A stretch of DNA of 64,000 bases from Rothia sp. SD9660Na (lineage in GTDB: Bacteria > Actinomycetota > Actinomycetes > Actinomycetales > Micrococcaceae). Below the pieces are notes generated by a model that was not told the DNA's origin, made no database searches, and saw nothing but the letters and a program-made list of their open reading frames with translations. How positions within the stretch are numbered: the first letter of the stretch is position 1; the number at the start of each line of letters is the position of its first letter. The translations under genes were made by a program, and so were the position numbers. Below are positions 44,852 through 53,031 of this stretch, piece by piece. The stretch is taken from positions 2,232,001 to 2,296,000 of the forward strand of contig NZ_CP125946.1 in the NCBI RefSeq assembly GCF_030064065.1, written 5' to 3'.

Positions 44852-45340
44852 CTATGCAAAGAAAGACGTCCCCTTCTGCGCCTGCGAACTCTCAAGAATA
44901 GCCGCCTGCTGCTCCGGGGTATAGGTAGCATCAACAGTCCGGATGGCCTCACCCAGGTCGTAGGCGTCCTGCTCGGCCAGCAGCTGGGCAGAGTCAGCCA
45001 GCACATCAGCTACCCGGGCTTTCAGGTCAGCCGCACTCGCCAAGCCGTCCTCCTGCAGCACCAGCTGCTCACCAGCGTCCGCACCGGTCTCAGAACCCGG
45101 CTCCGCGGCGTCCTCAAGCTCAAAGAGAGCGAAGCCGTAGCGGCGCTCGTCCCCAATATAAAAAATGTTCAGCAGCAGAGTAAAGACGCGGCCGGTCAGA
45201 TCGATGTAGGTCTTCTCAAGTTCGGCGGTCTCTAGCCAGAGACCATCGACCTCAGCCGGGGCGTCGTACTCAAAATCGTAGCCAAAGTCGGTAGCCAGGG
45301 CGTGGGCCAGCGGGCCAATACCATAGTCGGGGCGAGCCAT
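44852..45340 (-). CDS. Acidic hypothetical protein
   Basis: 162 residues, strongly acidic, no family recognised and no membrane segment. The first half looks like an alpha/beta fold (YGFALFELEDA, RVFTLLLNIFYIGDERRYG). The second half is an Ala/Glu/Leu-rich helical region (ADLKARVADVLADSAQLLAEQ). Codon use is that of the chromosomal background rather than of the defence island. It lies 40 bp downstream of the sugar porter gene on the same strand. Confidence 0.65.
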   Translation of the reverse strand: MARPDYGIGPLAHALATDFGYDFEYDAPAEVDGLWLETAELEKTYIDLTGRVFTLLLNIFYIGDERRYGFALFELEDAAEPGSETGADAGEQLVLQEDGLASAADLKARVADVLADSAQLLAEQDAYDLGEAIRTVDATYTPEQQAAILESSQAQKGTSFFA

Positions 45341-45380
45341 AGGGTTCCTTAGGGTAGTAGGGCGGACGGATGCCAGGCGG

Positions 45381-46619
45381 CTAGTCCATATCGCGGCCGG
45401 CGGTTTCGGGTACCGCGGCGCGCGTGAAGGTAATCAGGCCAATACCAATGACGGCGAAGACCGTAAACGTCATGCCTAGGCCAAGGGCTGCCACCATCTG
45501 CGGGAAGAAAAGGGAGACCGTAAAGTTAGCGATCCAGGAGACAAAGGTAGCCACGCCCATGCCACCGCCGCGCACGCGGGCGGGGAAGACTTCGCTCATG
45601 AGCACCCAGGTCACCGGCGATACGGCGCCCTGCTGGAAAACCAAGAAAATAATAGAAATCAAGAGGGTGGCCCAGGGGCGGGCGGCGGCGTCCAGCACCT
45701 GCGAGGTCACGGCCAGCATAGCCAGGGAGAAGGTAGTGCCTACCAGGCCGATAGTCAGCACCAGGCGGCGGGGGAAGCGTCCTACGAACCAGAGACCAAC
45801 AGCTGCACCCAGCACCGACAGCACACCGTTGGAGATGTTGGCGGTCAGAGCCGCGTCGGTGGAAAAGCCAGCCTCGCGCAGCACCTGGGTGCCGTAATAC
45901 ATGAGGGCGTTGACGCCGGTAGCCTGCTGCACAATACCAATAGCCGCAGCCAGCAACAGGGTGGTGCGCAGAGCCGGGTCGCGCCAGAGCAGCTTCAGGG
46001 CACCGCGCTCGGCTGCAGCCTCCCGCTTATAGCCCGGCGATTCGGGCACCAGGAACATACCCATAAAAAGCACCAGCGCAGGAATGATTGAGATAGCGAA
46101 CATGACCCGCCAAATCATCACCTGATGAGCAAAAATATTGCCAATCATCGCGTTGACCACGTAGGCAGTGAGCTGGCCAAAGACAATCATGAACTGGTTG
46201 CGGGTGACAATCGCACCGCGGCGGTTGGCGGGAGAAATTTCCGCCAGATAAATCGGCACAACCGCCGAGGCAGCACCGACCGCCAGGCCCACCAGCACGC
46301 GGAAGACAATAAAAATACCCAGGTTAGGGGCAGCGGTAAGGCCCAGGGAGCTGGCAGCAAAAACCAAAGCCAGCACGAAAAGCACGCGACGGCGTCCGAA
46401 CCGGTCAATCAACTGCCCGGCAAGGAGCGCGCCGAAAGCGGCACCCAGGGTCAGCGCGGACGTCGCCACCCCCTCCGCCGCAGGCGACAGGGTAAAGTCC
46501 TGCTGCAAGAAGGGAAGGGCGCCGTTAATAATTCCGGTGTCATAGCCGAAGAGAAAGCCGCCCACCGAGATAATCCAGGTGTAGAGGGTGACCCGGCGGG
46601 GGTCGGTAGCGTGTGTCAT
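45381..46619 (-). CDS. MFS sugar porter (SP family)
   Basis: 412 residues, 12 hydrophobic helices. Sugar-porter signatures are present: GYDTGIINGALPFLQ in helix 1, DRFGRRRVLF after helix 2, VPIYLAEISPANRRGAIV after helix 4, VPESPGY after helix 6 and QQATGVNALMYYG in helix 7. The ATG at 46619 follows AAGGAG; upstream in-frame codons are not conserved-looking. It is divergent from pxpA. Hexoses, pentoses or inositol are possible substrates. Confidence 0.88.
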   Translation of the reverse strand: MTHATDPRRVTLYTWIISVGGFLFGYDTGIINGALPFLQQDFTLSPAAEGVATSALTLGAAFGALLAGQLIDRFGRRRVLFVLALVFAASSLGLTAAPNLGIFIVFRVLVGLAVGAASAVVPIYLAEISPANRRGAIVTRNQFMIVFGQLTAYVVNAMIGNIFAHQVMIWRVMFAISIIPALVLFMGMFLVPESPGYKREAAAERGALKLLWRDPALRTTLLLAAAIGIVQQATGVNALMYYGTQVLREAGFSTDAALTANISNGVLSVLGAAVGLWFVGRFPRRLVLTIGLVGTTFSLAMLAVTSQVLDAAARPWATLLISIIFLVFQQGAVSPVTWVLMSEVFPARVRGGGMGVATFVSWIANFTVSLFFPQMVAALGLGMTFTVFAVIGIGLITFTRAAVPETAGRDMD

Positions 46620-46751
46620 GCGCACTCCTTTGTAGACCTCAGCAATTCTAGCCCCCTTACCCCGCCCAGGGAACATGCCCGCCCAGGTGCGGCGGACGTC
46701 CGCGCCCCAGCCGGTGCGCCCGGCAGGGGGCGGCAGCGGTAGGCTAGTGCC

Positions 46752-47513
46752 ATGAGCACCCTACATATTGATGTGAATTCTGATTCTGGGGAGTCCTTTG
46801 GCTCCTGGACCATGGGCGACGACGCTGCAATGATGCAGACCGTCTCTTCAGCCAATATCGCCTGCGGTTTCCACGCGGGTGACCCCTCGGTAGCGCGCAC
46901 CACCGTGCGGGCGGCGCACGAGAACGGCGTGACGATTGGAGCCCACGTTTCTTACCCTGACCTGGCTGGTTTTGGCCGCCGGTTCATGGACATGACCGCC
47001 ACCGAACTCACCGACGCGGTGATCTACCAGGTGGGGGCACTTGAGGCGGTAGCCCGGGTTGAGGGCGCCGAGGTGCGCTACTGTAAGCCCCACGGCGGTC
47101 TCTACAACGCTATTGTTCACCACGAGGTGCAGGCTGCTGCCGTGGCCCGTGCCCTGCACGAGCTGGGGGATCTGCCGATTCTCTGCCTGCCCAATTCAGC
47201 TGTTGCCCGGGAGGCGCAGGCGCTGGGTGTTCCGGTGTTCTATGAGGCTTTTGCCGACCGCGGTTACACCCCTGAGGGTACCCTGGTGTCCCGCCGCAAG
47301 GCCGGTGCCGTGATTCACGACCCGCAGGCTGTCGCCGAGCGTGTGGTGCGCATGGCGGTGGACCGCGAGGTGGTAGCTGTTGATGGGTCGGTTGTTCCTT
47401 TGCAGGCCGATAGCATCTGCGTTCACGGCGACACCCCCGGGGCTGTCGCCATCGCCCAGCAGGTGCGGGCAGCGCTTGAGGACGCCGGGGCGGACGTCCG
47501 CGCCTTCGCCTAG
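46752..47513 (+). CDS. pxpA: 5-oxoprolinase subunit A (LamB/YcsF family)
   Basis: 253 residues matching PxpA, which with PxpB and PxpC cleaves 5-oxoproline (pyroglutamate) to glutamate with ATP. Family stretches are [12 protein letters not shown] near the N-terminus, [13 protein letters not shown] (metal/substrate His), [27 protein letters not shown] and [12 protein letters not shown] near the end. Normal length. Usually pxpA, pxpB and pxpC are contiguous; here a DUF559 gene with flanking palindromes lies between pxpA and pxpBC. Confidence 0.93.
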   Translation: MSTLHIDVNSDSGESFGSWTMGDDAAMMQTVSSANIACGFHAGDPSVARTTVRAAHENGVTIGAHVSYPDLAGFGRRFMDMTATELTDAVIYQVGALEAVARVEGAEVRYCKPHGGLYNAIVHHEVQAAAVARALHELGDLPILCLPNSAVAREAQALGVPVFYEAFADRGYTPEGTLVSRRKAGAVIHDPQAVAERVVRMAVDREVVAVDGSVVPLQADSICVHGDTPGAVAIAQQVRAALEDAGADVRAFA

Positions 47514-47551
47514 GGAGGCGGGCGGCGGCGTCCTGCCCCCACTGCCCTGCT

Positions 47552-47616
47552 GAATGCGACGTGTTTTCCCGAGCGGGTGTTGCTTTAACGCCCGTTCGGG
47601 AATTCAAGTCACATTC
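47552..47616 (+). repeat. 65-bp palindrome, family 1, copy C
   Basis: Starts GAATGCGACG, ends AGTCACATTC, with inner arms CCCGAGCGGG / CCCGTTCGGG around GTGTTGCTTTAACG. Same orientation as copy B. It supplies the TGA stop (47609-47611) and preceding ATG codon of the DUF559 gene read from the minus strand. Confidence 0.9.
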
Positions 47617-48247
47617 GGCGGCGGGGCCCTTCACAAACTCCAGCCCTCGCCAGCTTTGCGCGCAGACGCTCAGGGTGCACCACAATGTCCTCCCATAAAG
47701 CGCGCACCACGGTATACCCCATGCTCTCTAATTCGTGCTGACGGCGGCGCTCGTTCTGAACCACGTCCTCTGCAGCCTCACCAAAAGTACCCGCATACTT
47801 GACCTTGCCATCAACTTCTAAAATGACCCGCTCTTTCTCCCACAAAAAGTCAGGCGGTGGTGTCACACGGGCTCCCCGATGGAACACCGCACTGTCGCAT
47901 TCCTTCTGTCGATTGCGGCTGACCTGCACCCGCCCTCGAGATTTGACTGAATCGCGCGGATGGCTCACCCATATTTTGTGCGGTAACCGCAGCACAGGGG
48001 CACCCCACCAGAGAGCTGCAGACACATGGCTTAACACATACCCCCGATTTGTTTTCATGAAAGCCACATGCCCGGCTAAACACCTATCAGCATTGCTCAG
48101 TGACTCCCACAGAGCTGTCTTTATATAAGCATTATGAGCAACCTTGAAGAGCTCTCCCCTAGCGCATTCACGGCTTACGCCGGAAGTGCTCTTACCCAGG
48201 TGTCTAAGCTCAACCGAAGTTTTGACAGTATCAAACAGGTGTTCCAT
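47609..48247 (-). CDS. DUF559/Vsr-like endonuclease-domain protein
   Basis: 212 residues. The C-terminal half is a DUF559-type (Vsr/PD-(D/E)xK-like) domain: FLWEKERVILEVDGKVKYAG supplies the Glu/Asp core, followed by NERRRQHELESMGYTVVRAL and an acidic WEDIVVHPERL. The N-terminal half resembles the AbiEi-type winged-helix/linker found on many actinobacterial DUF559 proteins (SRECARGELFKVAHNAYIKT). No ribosome binding site is visible at ATG 48247. The last residues (RRRM) and the stop are encoded by palindrome copy C, and copy D lies 194 bp before the start in inverted orientation. It interrupts the pxp cluster. Confidence 0.78.
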   Translation of the reverse strand: MEHLFDTVKTSVELRHLGKSTSGVSRECARGELFKVAHNAYIKTALWESLSNADRCLAGHVAFMKTNRGYVLSHVSAALWWGAPVLRLPHKIWVSHPRDSVKSRGRVQVSRNRQKECDSAVFHRGARVTPPPDFLWEKERVILEVDGKVKYAGTFGEAAEDVVQNERRRQHELESMGYTVVRALWEDIVVHPERLRAKLARAGVCEGPRRRM

Positions 48248-48298
48248 GGGTTAAAAATGCCCTATACAGCACGTCTCTACTAGCCTGTTTCTACTATC

Positions 48299-48377
48299 TG
48301 TGGATAAGTTTGGCGCCTAACTGCAGTAGTTTGCTCAGGGCGAGAAGTATGACGCCAGTGAGTCAAAGTTATCCACA
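48299..48377. promoter_or_regulatory. Second inverted pair of consensus DnaA boxes
   Basis: TGTGGATAA (48299-48307) and TTATCCACA (48369-48377), in the same relative orientation as the pair at 29525-29584 and with the same ATC / GA extensions. Located in the intergenic region upstream of the DUF559 gene. Confidence 0.6.
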
Positions 48378-48440
48378 GAGATAGAGCCGTTGAGCGGCGT
48401 TTACCCCGGCACAGAGCATTCCAGAAATGGCCTCACCACT

Positions 48441-48505
48441 GAATGTGACTCGTCTTCCCGAAAGGGCGTTAAAACAACACCCGCTCGGGAAAGTAAGTCG
48501 CATTC
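48441..48505 (-). repeat. 65-bp palindrome, family 1, copy D
   Basis: Starts GAATGTGACT, ends GTCGCATTC, with inner parts CCCGAAAGGG / CACCCGCTCGGG. Read on the minus strand it matches copy C at 57 of 65 positions by my alignment, with identical ends, so C and D form an inverted pair around the DUF559 gene. Confidence 0.9.
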
Positions 48506-48564
48506 GCCAAAGAGAACAGTCACAAGGGGGCACAGCTTGCGTGGGCGTCGCCACATCTGCCAGA

Positions 48565-48577
48565 ATTGTTGAACAAT
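48565..48577. promoter_or_regulatory. GntR/FCD-type operator upstream of pxpBC
   Basis: ATTGTTGAACAAT, a 13-bp palindrome that contains TTGTTGAACAA and so fits the FadR-subfamily consensus TNGTNNNACNA. It is 80 bp upstream of the pxpBC start. The identical 13-mer is found only once more that I could find, upstream of the NRAMP-like gene at 54341. The likely ligand is the GntR regulator at 52267. Confidence 0.75.
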
Positions 48578-48656
48578 CCTGAGTAGTGGTTGAGGGCTCT
48601 TCGTTTTCTCCAACCACCGACAGGCCGTTCAGCATAACCAGGCAGAGAGGGGCGCC

Positions 48657-50393
48657 ATGGCCACCGCACAGATACCCGGCAGGCTCACCGCTAACGGGCA
48701 CGCAGCCGACATCTACACGGTCAAGCCCTTCGGCCTACTAGCCGTTATGGTTGACTGCCGCACCCTCGAAAACGCCCTGCACCTGCACGGCCACCTGCAG
48801 CAACACCCTGCCGTGGGGCAGACCGAACTGGTCCCGGCAGCCCAGACTGTGCTCGTCCGCTTTGCTGCTGCCGAGCACGCCGCTGCCTTTCTTGCGGCAC
48901 CCAACCTGCCGCAGGCGTCCGGAGACGTACGCACCCACGGTCGCACGGTCACCATCCCGGTGGTCTACGACGGCCAGGACCTCGCGGACGTCGCCGCCCA
49001 CCTGGGCATGAGTGAGCAGGCAGTCATCTACGCCCACACGACCGGCCACTGGTCGGTTGCTTTTGCGGGTTTCGCCCCGGGCTTCTTCTACCTGCACCGG
49101 CACGATAATGTGCTGGATGTTCCGCGTCGCCCCACCCCGCGCACCTCGGTTCCTTCTGGTGCTGTTGGTCTGGCCGGTGATTTTTCGGGTATTTACCCGC
49201 GTACCTCCCCCGGCGGTTGGCAGCTCATTGGCCACACGAACGCCCCCCTCTGGAACCTCGCCCAGAACCCGCCCGCCCTGCTGGAGCCCGGTATGCAGGT
49301 GCAGTTCGAGGCGGTGCGTGAGCTCATTACAGCAGGTCAGGCAGGGGTTCAGGACGACCCCGCCCACCCCGCCGAGGACGAGCAAGCATCGGCCCGCCCC
49401 GTACTTCAGGTGAAGGCTCCGGGATTACAGACCCTCTTCCAGGATTCCGGTAGAGCAGGGCTGACCCACTGGGGTGTTTCCCCTTCAGGACCTGCCGACC
49501 GGGAAGCGGCAGCAGAAGCTAACCGTTTGGTCGGTAATAGCGCGGGTGCAACCGTTCTTGAGAACCTGGCTGGCGGGCTGAAAGTAACCGCCCTGGTCGA
49601 CGTAGAGTTGACCCTGACCGGGGCAGATACTCCGGCGCAGATAGCCGAGGACGCCACCGGGCAGGTTGCGGAGCCCGGGCAGGGTGCAGCTCAGGCGACA
49701 GACACCCCTCTGGCCGTTCGCCCCTACACTCCCTTTGCCCTGAAGCCCGGGCAGACCCTCACCCTGGGGGCGCCCACACGCGGTCTGCGTACCTATCTTG
49801 CGGTGCGCGGAGGGTTTGCCGCTAGAACCGAGGCGGCAAGCGCCTCCCGCGACACCCTGGCCGGGCTGGGTCCGAAGCCCCTGACAGCCGGGGAGCAGCT
49901 CTTCCTTGCCAGCCCACCGGTAGCGGTGGTGGCTGACCCGGCGTCCGCCCTGCCCATGCCGGAACCGGGTAAGGTGCTGGAGGTTCGCGCCCTACCCGGC
50001 CCCCGCGATGACTGGTTTACGCCCGACTCCCTAGACCGCTTCGCCGAGGTGACTTGGGAGGTCTCCCAGTCCAGTGACCGTATCGGGGTCAGACTCCTGT
50101 TAGCAGATGCCCCAGCCGACGGGGGCGCAGGAGCCCAGCCCACCGACGTACTCACCCGGGCCGTGACCCGGGAGCTGCCCAGCGAGGGTATGGTGGCCGG
50201 GGCGATCCAGGTGCCGCCGAGCGGTGAGCCCGTGGTCTTCCTGGCCGATCACCCGGTGACCGGCGGCTACCCCGTCATTGCCACGGTGCACCCGGCTGAC
50301 CTGCGCCTCCTGGCCCAGGCCCCACCCGGCACCCAGCTAAGATTCACCCTACTAACCGACCCCCAGACCGCCCCTACCCCGACCGAAAAGTGA
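48657..50393 (+). CDS. pxpBC: 5-oxoprolinase subunits B and C fused (KipI-KipA)
   Basis: 578 residues. The first about 225 are PxpB/KipI (PVVYDGQDLADVAAHLGM, FAGFAPGFFYLHRHD, VPSGAVGLAGDFSGIYPRTS). The rest is PxpC/KipA (GLQTLFQDSGRAGLTHWGVS, SGPADREAAAEANRLVGN, then YPVIATVHPADL near the end). Fused B-C proteins are known. Together with PxpA this makes an ATP-dependent 5-oxoprolinase. The GTGA overlap with the next gene couples translation to the biotin carboxylase. Confidence 0.93.
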   Translation: MATAQIPGRLTANGHAADIYTVKPFGLLAVMVDCRTLENALHLHGHLQQHPAVGQTELVPAAQTVLVRFAAAEHAAAFLAAPNLPQASGDVRTHGRTVTIPVVYDGQDLADVAAHLGMSEQAVIYAHTTGHWSVAFAGFAPGFFYLHRHDNVLDVPRRPTPRTSVPSGAVGLAGDFSGIYPRTSPGGWQLIGHTNAPLWNLAQNPPALLEPGMQVQFEAVRELITAGQAGVQDDPAHPAEDEQASARPVLQVKAPGLQTLFQDSGRAGLTHWGVSPSGPADREAAAEANRLVGNSAGATVLENLAGGLKVTALVDVELTLTGADTPAQIAEDATGQVAEPGQGAAQATDTPLAVRPYTPFALKPGQTLTLGAPTRGLRTYLAVRGGFAARTEAASASRDTLAGLGPKPLTAGEQLFLASPPVAVVADPASALPMPEPGKVLEVRALPGPRDDWFTPDSLDRFAEVTWEVSQSSDRIGVRLLLADAPADGGAGAQPTDVLTRAVTRELPSEGMVAGAIQVPPSGEPVVFLADHPVTGGYPVIATVHPADLRLLAQAPPGTQLRFTLLTDPQTAPTPTEK

Positions 50394-52210
50394 GCCCCCG
50401 CATGCGTAAAGTTCTCGTTGCTAACCGTGGCGAAATTGCCGTCCGTATTATTGGCGCCTGCGCCGCCCAGGGTATCGCGTCGGTGGCGGTCTACGCCGAT
50501 TCGGACGCCGAGGCCCTGCACACCGCCCTGGCCGATGAGGCCTACGCCCTGGAGGGCACCGGCCCTGCCGAAACCTACCTGGATATTGAGAAAGTACTAG
50601 CCATTGCGGTGGCCTCGGGGGCTACTGACGTGCACCCCGGCTACGGTTTTTTGGCGGAGAACGCCGACTTTGCCCGCGCTGTAATCGCTGCGGGGCTGAC
50701 CTGGATTGGCCCTGCCCCCGAGACCATCGAGGCCCTGGGCGATAAGGTCAAGGCCCGCGAGCTGGCCCAGTCGGTGGGAGCTCCCCTAGCCCCCGGGTCG
50801 GACGGCCCCGTCGCCTCCCCCGAAGAGGCCCGCGCCTTTGCCCAGGAGCACGGTTTGCCCTCCATCATTAAGGCCGCCCACGGTGGCGGCGGGCGCGGTA
50901 TGCGTATCGTGCGGGAGCTGGGCGAGGTGGAGGGCGCCTTCGTCGCAGCTTCACGCGAGGCTGTAGCTGCCTTCGGTAACGGGGAGTGCTTCATTGAGCG
51001 TTTCCTAGAGAAGCCCCGCCACGTAGAGGCCCAGGTGGCGGCTGATTCCCACGGTAATGTGGTGGTGGTAGGCACCCGCGATTGCTCCCTCCAGCGCCGT
51101 AATCAGAAGCTGATTGAGGAGGCTCCCGCCCCCTTCCTCACCGACGATCAGCGGGCCCAGATTGAGCGTGCGTCCGCTGAGATTTTCCGGGCTGCCGGGT
51201 ATGTGGGGGTGGGTACCGCCGAGTTTATGGTGGCCCTTGATGGCACCATTTCCTTCCTGGAGGTCAATACCCGCATTCAGGTGGAGCACCCGGTGACTGA
51301 GGAGGTCACCGGGGTTGACCTGGTGGCCCTGCAGCTCGACATTGCGGCGGGCAAGCCCCTGCCCTTTACCGAGACTCCTGAGCCGGTTGGTCACGCCTTT
51401 GAGTTCCGCATCAATGCGGAGGACCCGGCCCGGGGCTTCCTGCCCGCAGCTGGCCACATTGAGTCCATCGCCGTGCCCTCTGGCCCTGGGATCCGCTGGG
51501 ACGCCGGGGTGCGCCCGGGCTCTGTGGTCAGCGGCGAGTTTGATTCCATGCTGGCCAAACTGATTGTCACCGGCCCCACCCGCGAGGTGGCCCTGCGCCG
51601 GGCCCGTTTCGCCCTGGCCCAGATGGATATCGCCGGGGTGGCAACCGTATTGCCCTTTGACCGGCAGGTGCTTGAAGCACCCGCCTTTACCGCTGAGGGC
51701 GGAGATTTCGGGGTCTACACCACCTGGATTGAGGACGCTTTCCTCCCCTCCCTCGCCCAGGGCGATGGCGCTGCCACCACCCCTGCCAGCCCCGAGGCTG
51801 GGGGCGGGGCGCAGGCGTCCTACCGTCAGCCCCTGCTACCGGTGGGTGCTAGCGTCTTCCCGGGCACCGGCATCACCCGCTTCACCCTGGAAATTGACGG
51901 CACCCCGCACCGGGTGGGTCTGCCTGATTCGGTTTTTGCTTCTTTGGGTTCGGGTGCGGACGCCGCCACCCCCGCCAGCGGGCAGGAGCAGGCAGGTGCC
52001 GGGCAGGTACTGGCCCCCATGGGCGGGGCCCTGCTCAAGTACACGGTTGCCGTGGGCGATGAGGTAGCCGCCGGGGACCAGGTGGCCCTGCTGGAGGCCA
52101 TGAAGACTGAGGTTCCGGTGCTGGCTGAAGCCGCCGGCACCGTGGCAGAACTTCCCACCCAGGTAGGCGAGCGCCTGACCGCGGGCGAGGTACTGGTGGT
52201 CTTTGAGTAA
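50390..52210 (+). CDS. Biotin carboxylase-BCCP fusion of the 5-oxoprolinase cluster
   Basis: 606 residues: biotin carboxylase N-domain (KVLVANRGEIAVRII), ATP-grasp (AAHGGGGRGMRIV; EVNTRIQVEHPVTEEVTGVD), C-domain (FRINAEDPARGFLPAAG), a Gly/Ala linker and a C-terminal biotinyl domain. The attachment sequence is LLEAMKTEV, with Lys572 the biotin site and Thr where most carriers have Met. GTG 50390 overlaps the pxpBC stop; ATG 50402 is an alternative. No carboxyltransferase gene is nearby, so its partner may be the KipI/KipA-type protein or an unlinked subunit. Confidence 0.9.
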   Translation: MSPRMRKVLVANRGEIAVRIIGACAAQGIASVAVYADSDAEALHTALADEAYALEGTGPAETYLDIEKVLAIAVASGATDVHPGYGFLAENADFARAVIAAGLTWIGPAPETIEALGDKVKARELAQSVGAPLAPGSDGPVASPEEARAFAQEHGLPSIIKAAHGGGGRGMRIVRELGEVEGAFVAASREAVAAFGNGECFIERFLEKPRHVEAQVAADSHGNVVVVGTRDCSLQRRNQKLIEEAPAPFLTDDQRAQIERASAEIFRAAGYVGVGTAEFMVALDGTISFLEVNTRIQVEHPVTEEVTGVDLVALQLDIAAGKPLPFTETPEPVGHAFEFRINAEDPARGFLPAAGHIESIAVPSGPGIRWDAGVRPGSVVSGEFDSMLAKLIVTGPTREVALRRARFALAQMDIAGVATVLPFDRQVLEAPAFTAEGGDFGVYTTWIEDAFLPSLAQGDGAATTPASPEAGGGAQASYRQPLLPVGASVFPGTGITRFTLEIDGTPHRVGLPDSVFASLGSGADAATPASGQEQAGAGQVLAPMGGALLKYTVAVGDEVAAGDQVALLEAMKTEVPVLAEAAGTVAELPTQVGERLTAGEVLVVFE

Positions 52211-52266
52211 GCAGTAGGTCATCTACCCCCGTACTTAGGCATTAAGCCCATCGGTAGAATGAAACG

Positions 52267-52953
52267 GTGAACCCCGAGACCACCACCATCGACCTTGCCC
52301 CGTCTTTAGCTGATATCGCCCGTACCCGGCCGAGCCATGCCCAGGCGACCGGCTGGGCAGCAGAGACCCTGCGCACCGCCATGGACGCCGGTGCCCTCAC
52401 TCCCGGGTCCAAGCTCACCGAAGAGCACCTGGCAGCTACCCTGGGGGTTTCCCGCAACACCCTGCGGGCCGCTTTCACGCTGTTAGAAGCCCAGAACCTG
52501 GTTGAGCGCATCCCCAACCGGGGTGTTTTTGTGGCTAACCCCGGCCCCCAGCAGGTTGCCGATCTTTTTATTGAGCGGTGGGCGGTGCAGGCGGCCGCCC
52601 TCGATGTAGCGCCAGCAGGCCCTATCCCTCATGCCCACCGCGCCCTGGCACGGGCTGAAGAGGCTCGGGCGCGCGGGTCAGTGACAGGCATGGCCGGCGC
52701 TAACCAGGACTTCCACCGAGCTCTCGTCGATCATGCTGGCTCTGCCCGCCTGACCCAGGCCATGTCGCGTATTCTGGCTGAAATGCGCCTGCTCTTCTTC
52801 TCGCAGGTCACGGTGCCGGGCTTCCACGCCCCCTATGTAGAACGCAACGCCCACCTCTTGAACCTGGTCGAGTCAGGCCAGCGGGAGGCCGCCCGGGCCT
52901 ACCTGCGCACCTACCTGACGGAGTCCCGCAACTACTTCACGCAGGGGTTGTAG
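52267..52953 (+). CDS. GntR-family (FCD-domain) regulator
   Basis: 228 residues: an N-terminal GntR winged helix (LTEEHLAATLGVSRNTLRAAF, then VERIPNRGVFVANP) and a helical FCD effector domain (NQDFHRALVDHAG carries the usual Asp/His metal-type positions). It starts with GTG 52 bp after the biotin carboxylase. Two identical operators of the FCD type flank the cluster, at 48565 and 54341, so it most likely controls pxpBC-carboxylase and the NRAMP-like transporter in response to 5-oxoproline or a derivative. Confidence 0.87.
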   Translation: MNPETTTIDLAPSLADIARTRPSHAQATGWAAETLRTAMDAGALTPGSKLTEEHLAATLGVSRNTLRAAFTLLEAQNLVERIPNRGVFVANPGPQQVADLFIERWAVQAAALDVAPAGPIPHAHRALARAEEARARGSVTGMAGANQDFHRALVDHAGSARLTQAMSRILAEMRLLFFSQVTVPGFHAPYVERNAHLLNLVESGQREAARAYLRTYLTESRNYFTQGL

Positions 52954-52960
52954 TAGGGGT

Positions 52961-53013
52961 AAGGACGCGCCCGCCCCGCCTTTCGTGTAGGAAGGCGGGG
53001 CGGGGGCGTCCTT
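52961..53013. terminator. Bidirectional terminator with GGACGC stem
   Basis: AAGGACGCGCCCGCCCCGCC (from 52961) pairs almost perfectly with GGCGGGGCGGGGGCGTCCTT (to 53013), loop about 8 nt. It lies between the convergent GntR and NRAMP-like genes. Confidence 0.85.
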
Positions 53014-53031
53014 GTGTACCGGCGCGGGAAT

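Larger units (their letters stand above)
48248..48656. other. Gap between the DUF559 gene and pxpBC
   Basis: A 409-bp non-coding region. It contains an inverted DnaA-box pair, palindrome copy D and the GntR-type operator of pxpBC (each listed separately). The pxpBC promoter should lie around the operator at 48565. No gene is seen. Confidence 0.65.

Noticed and set aside
46125..46742. 205-codon plus-strand frame opposite the sugar porter
   Set aside because: Antisense of an intact transporter and overlaps its promoter; no independent coding evidence.
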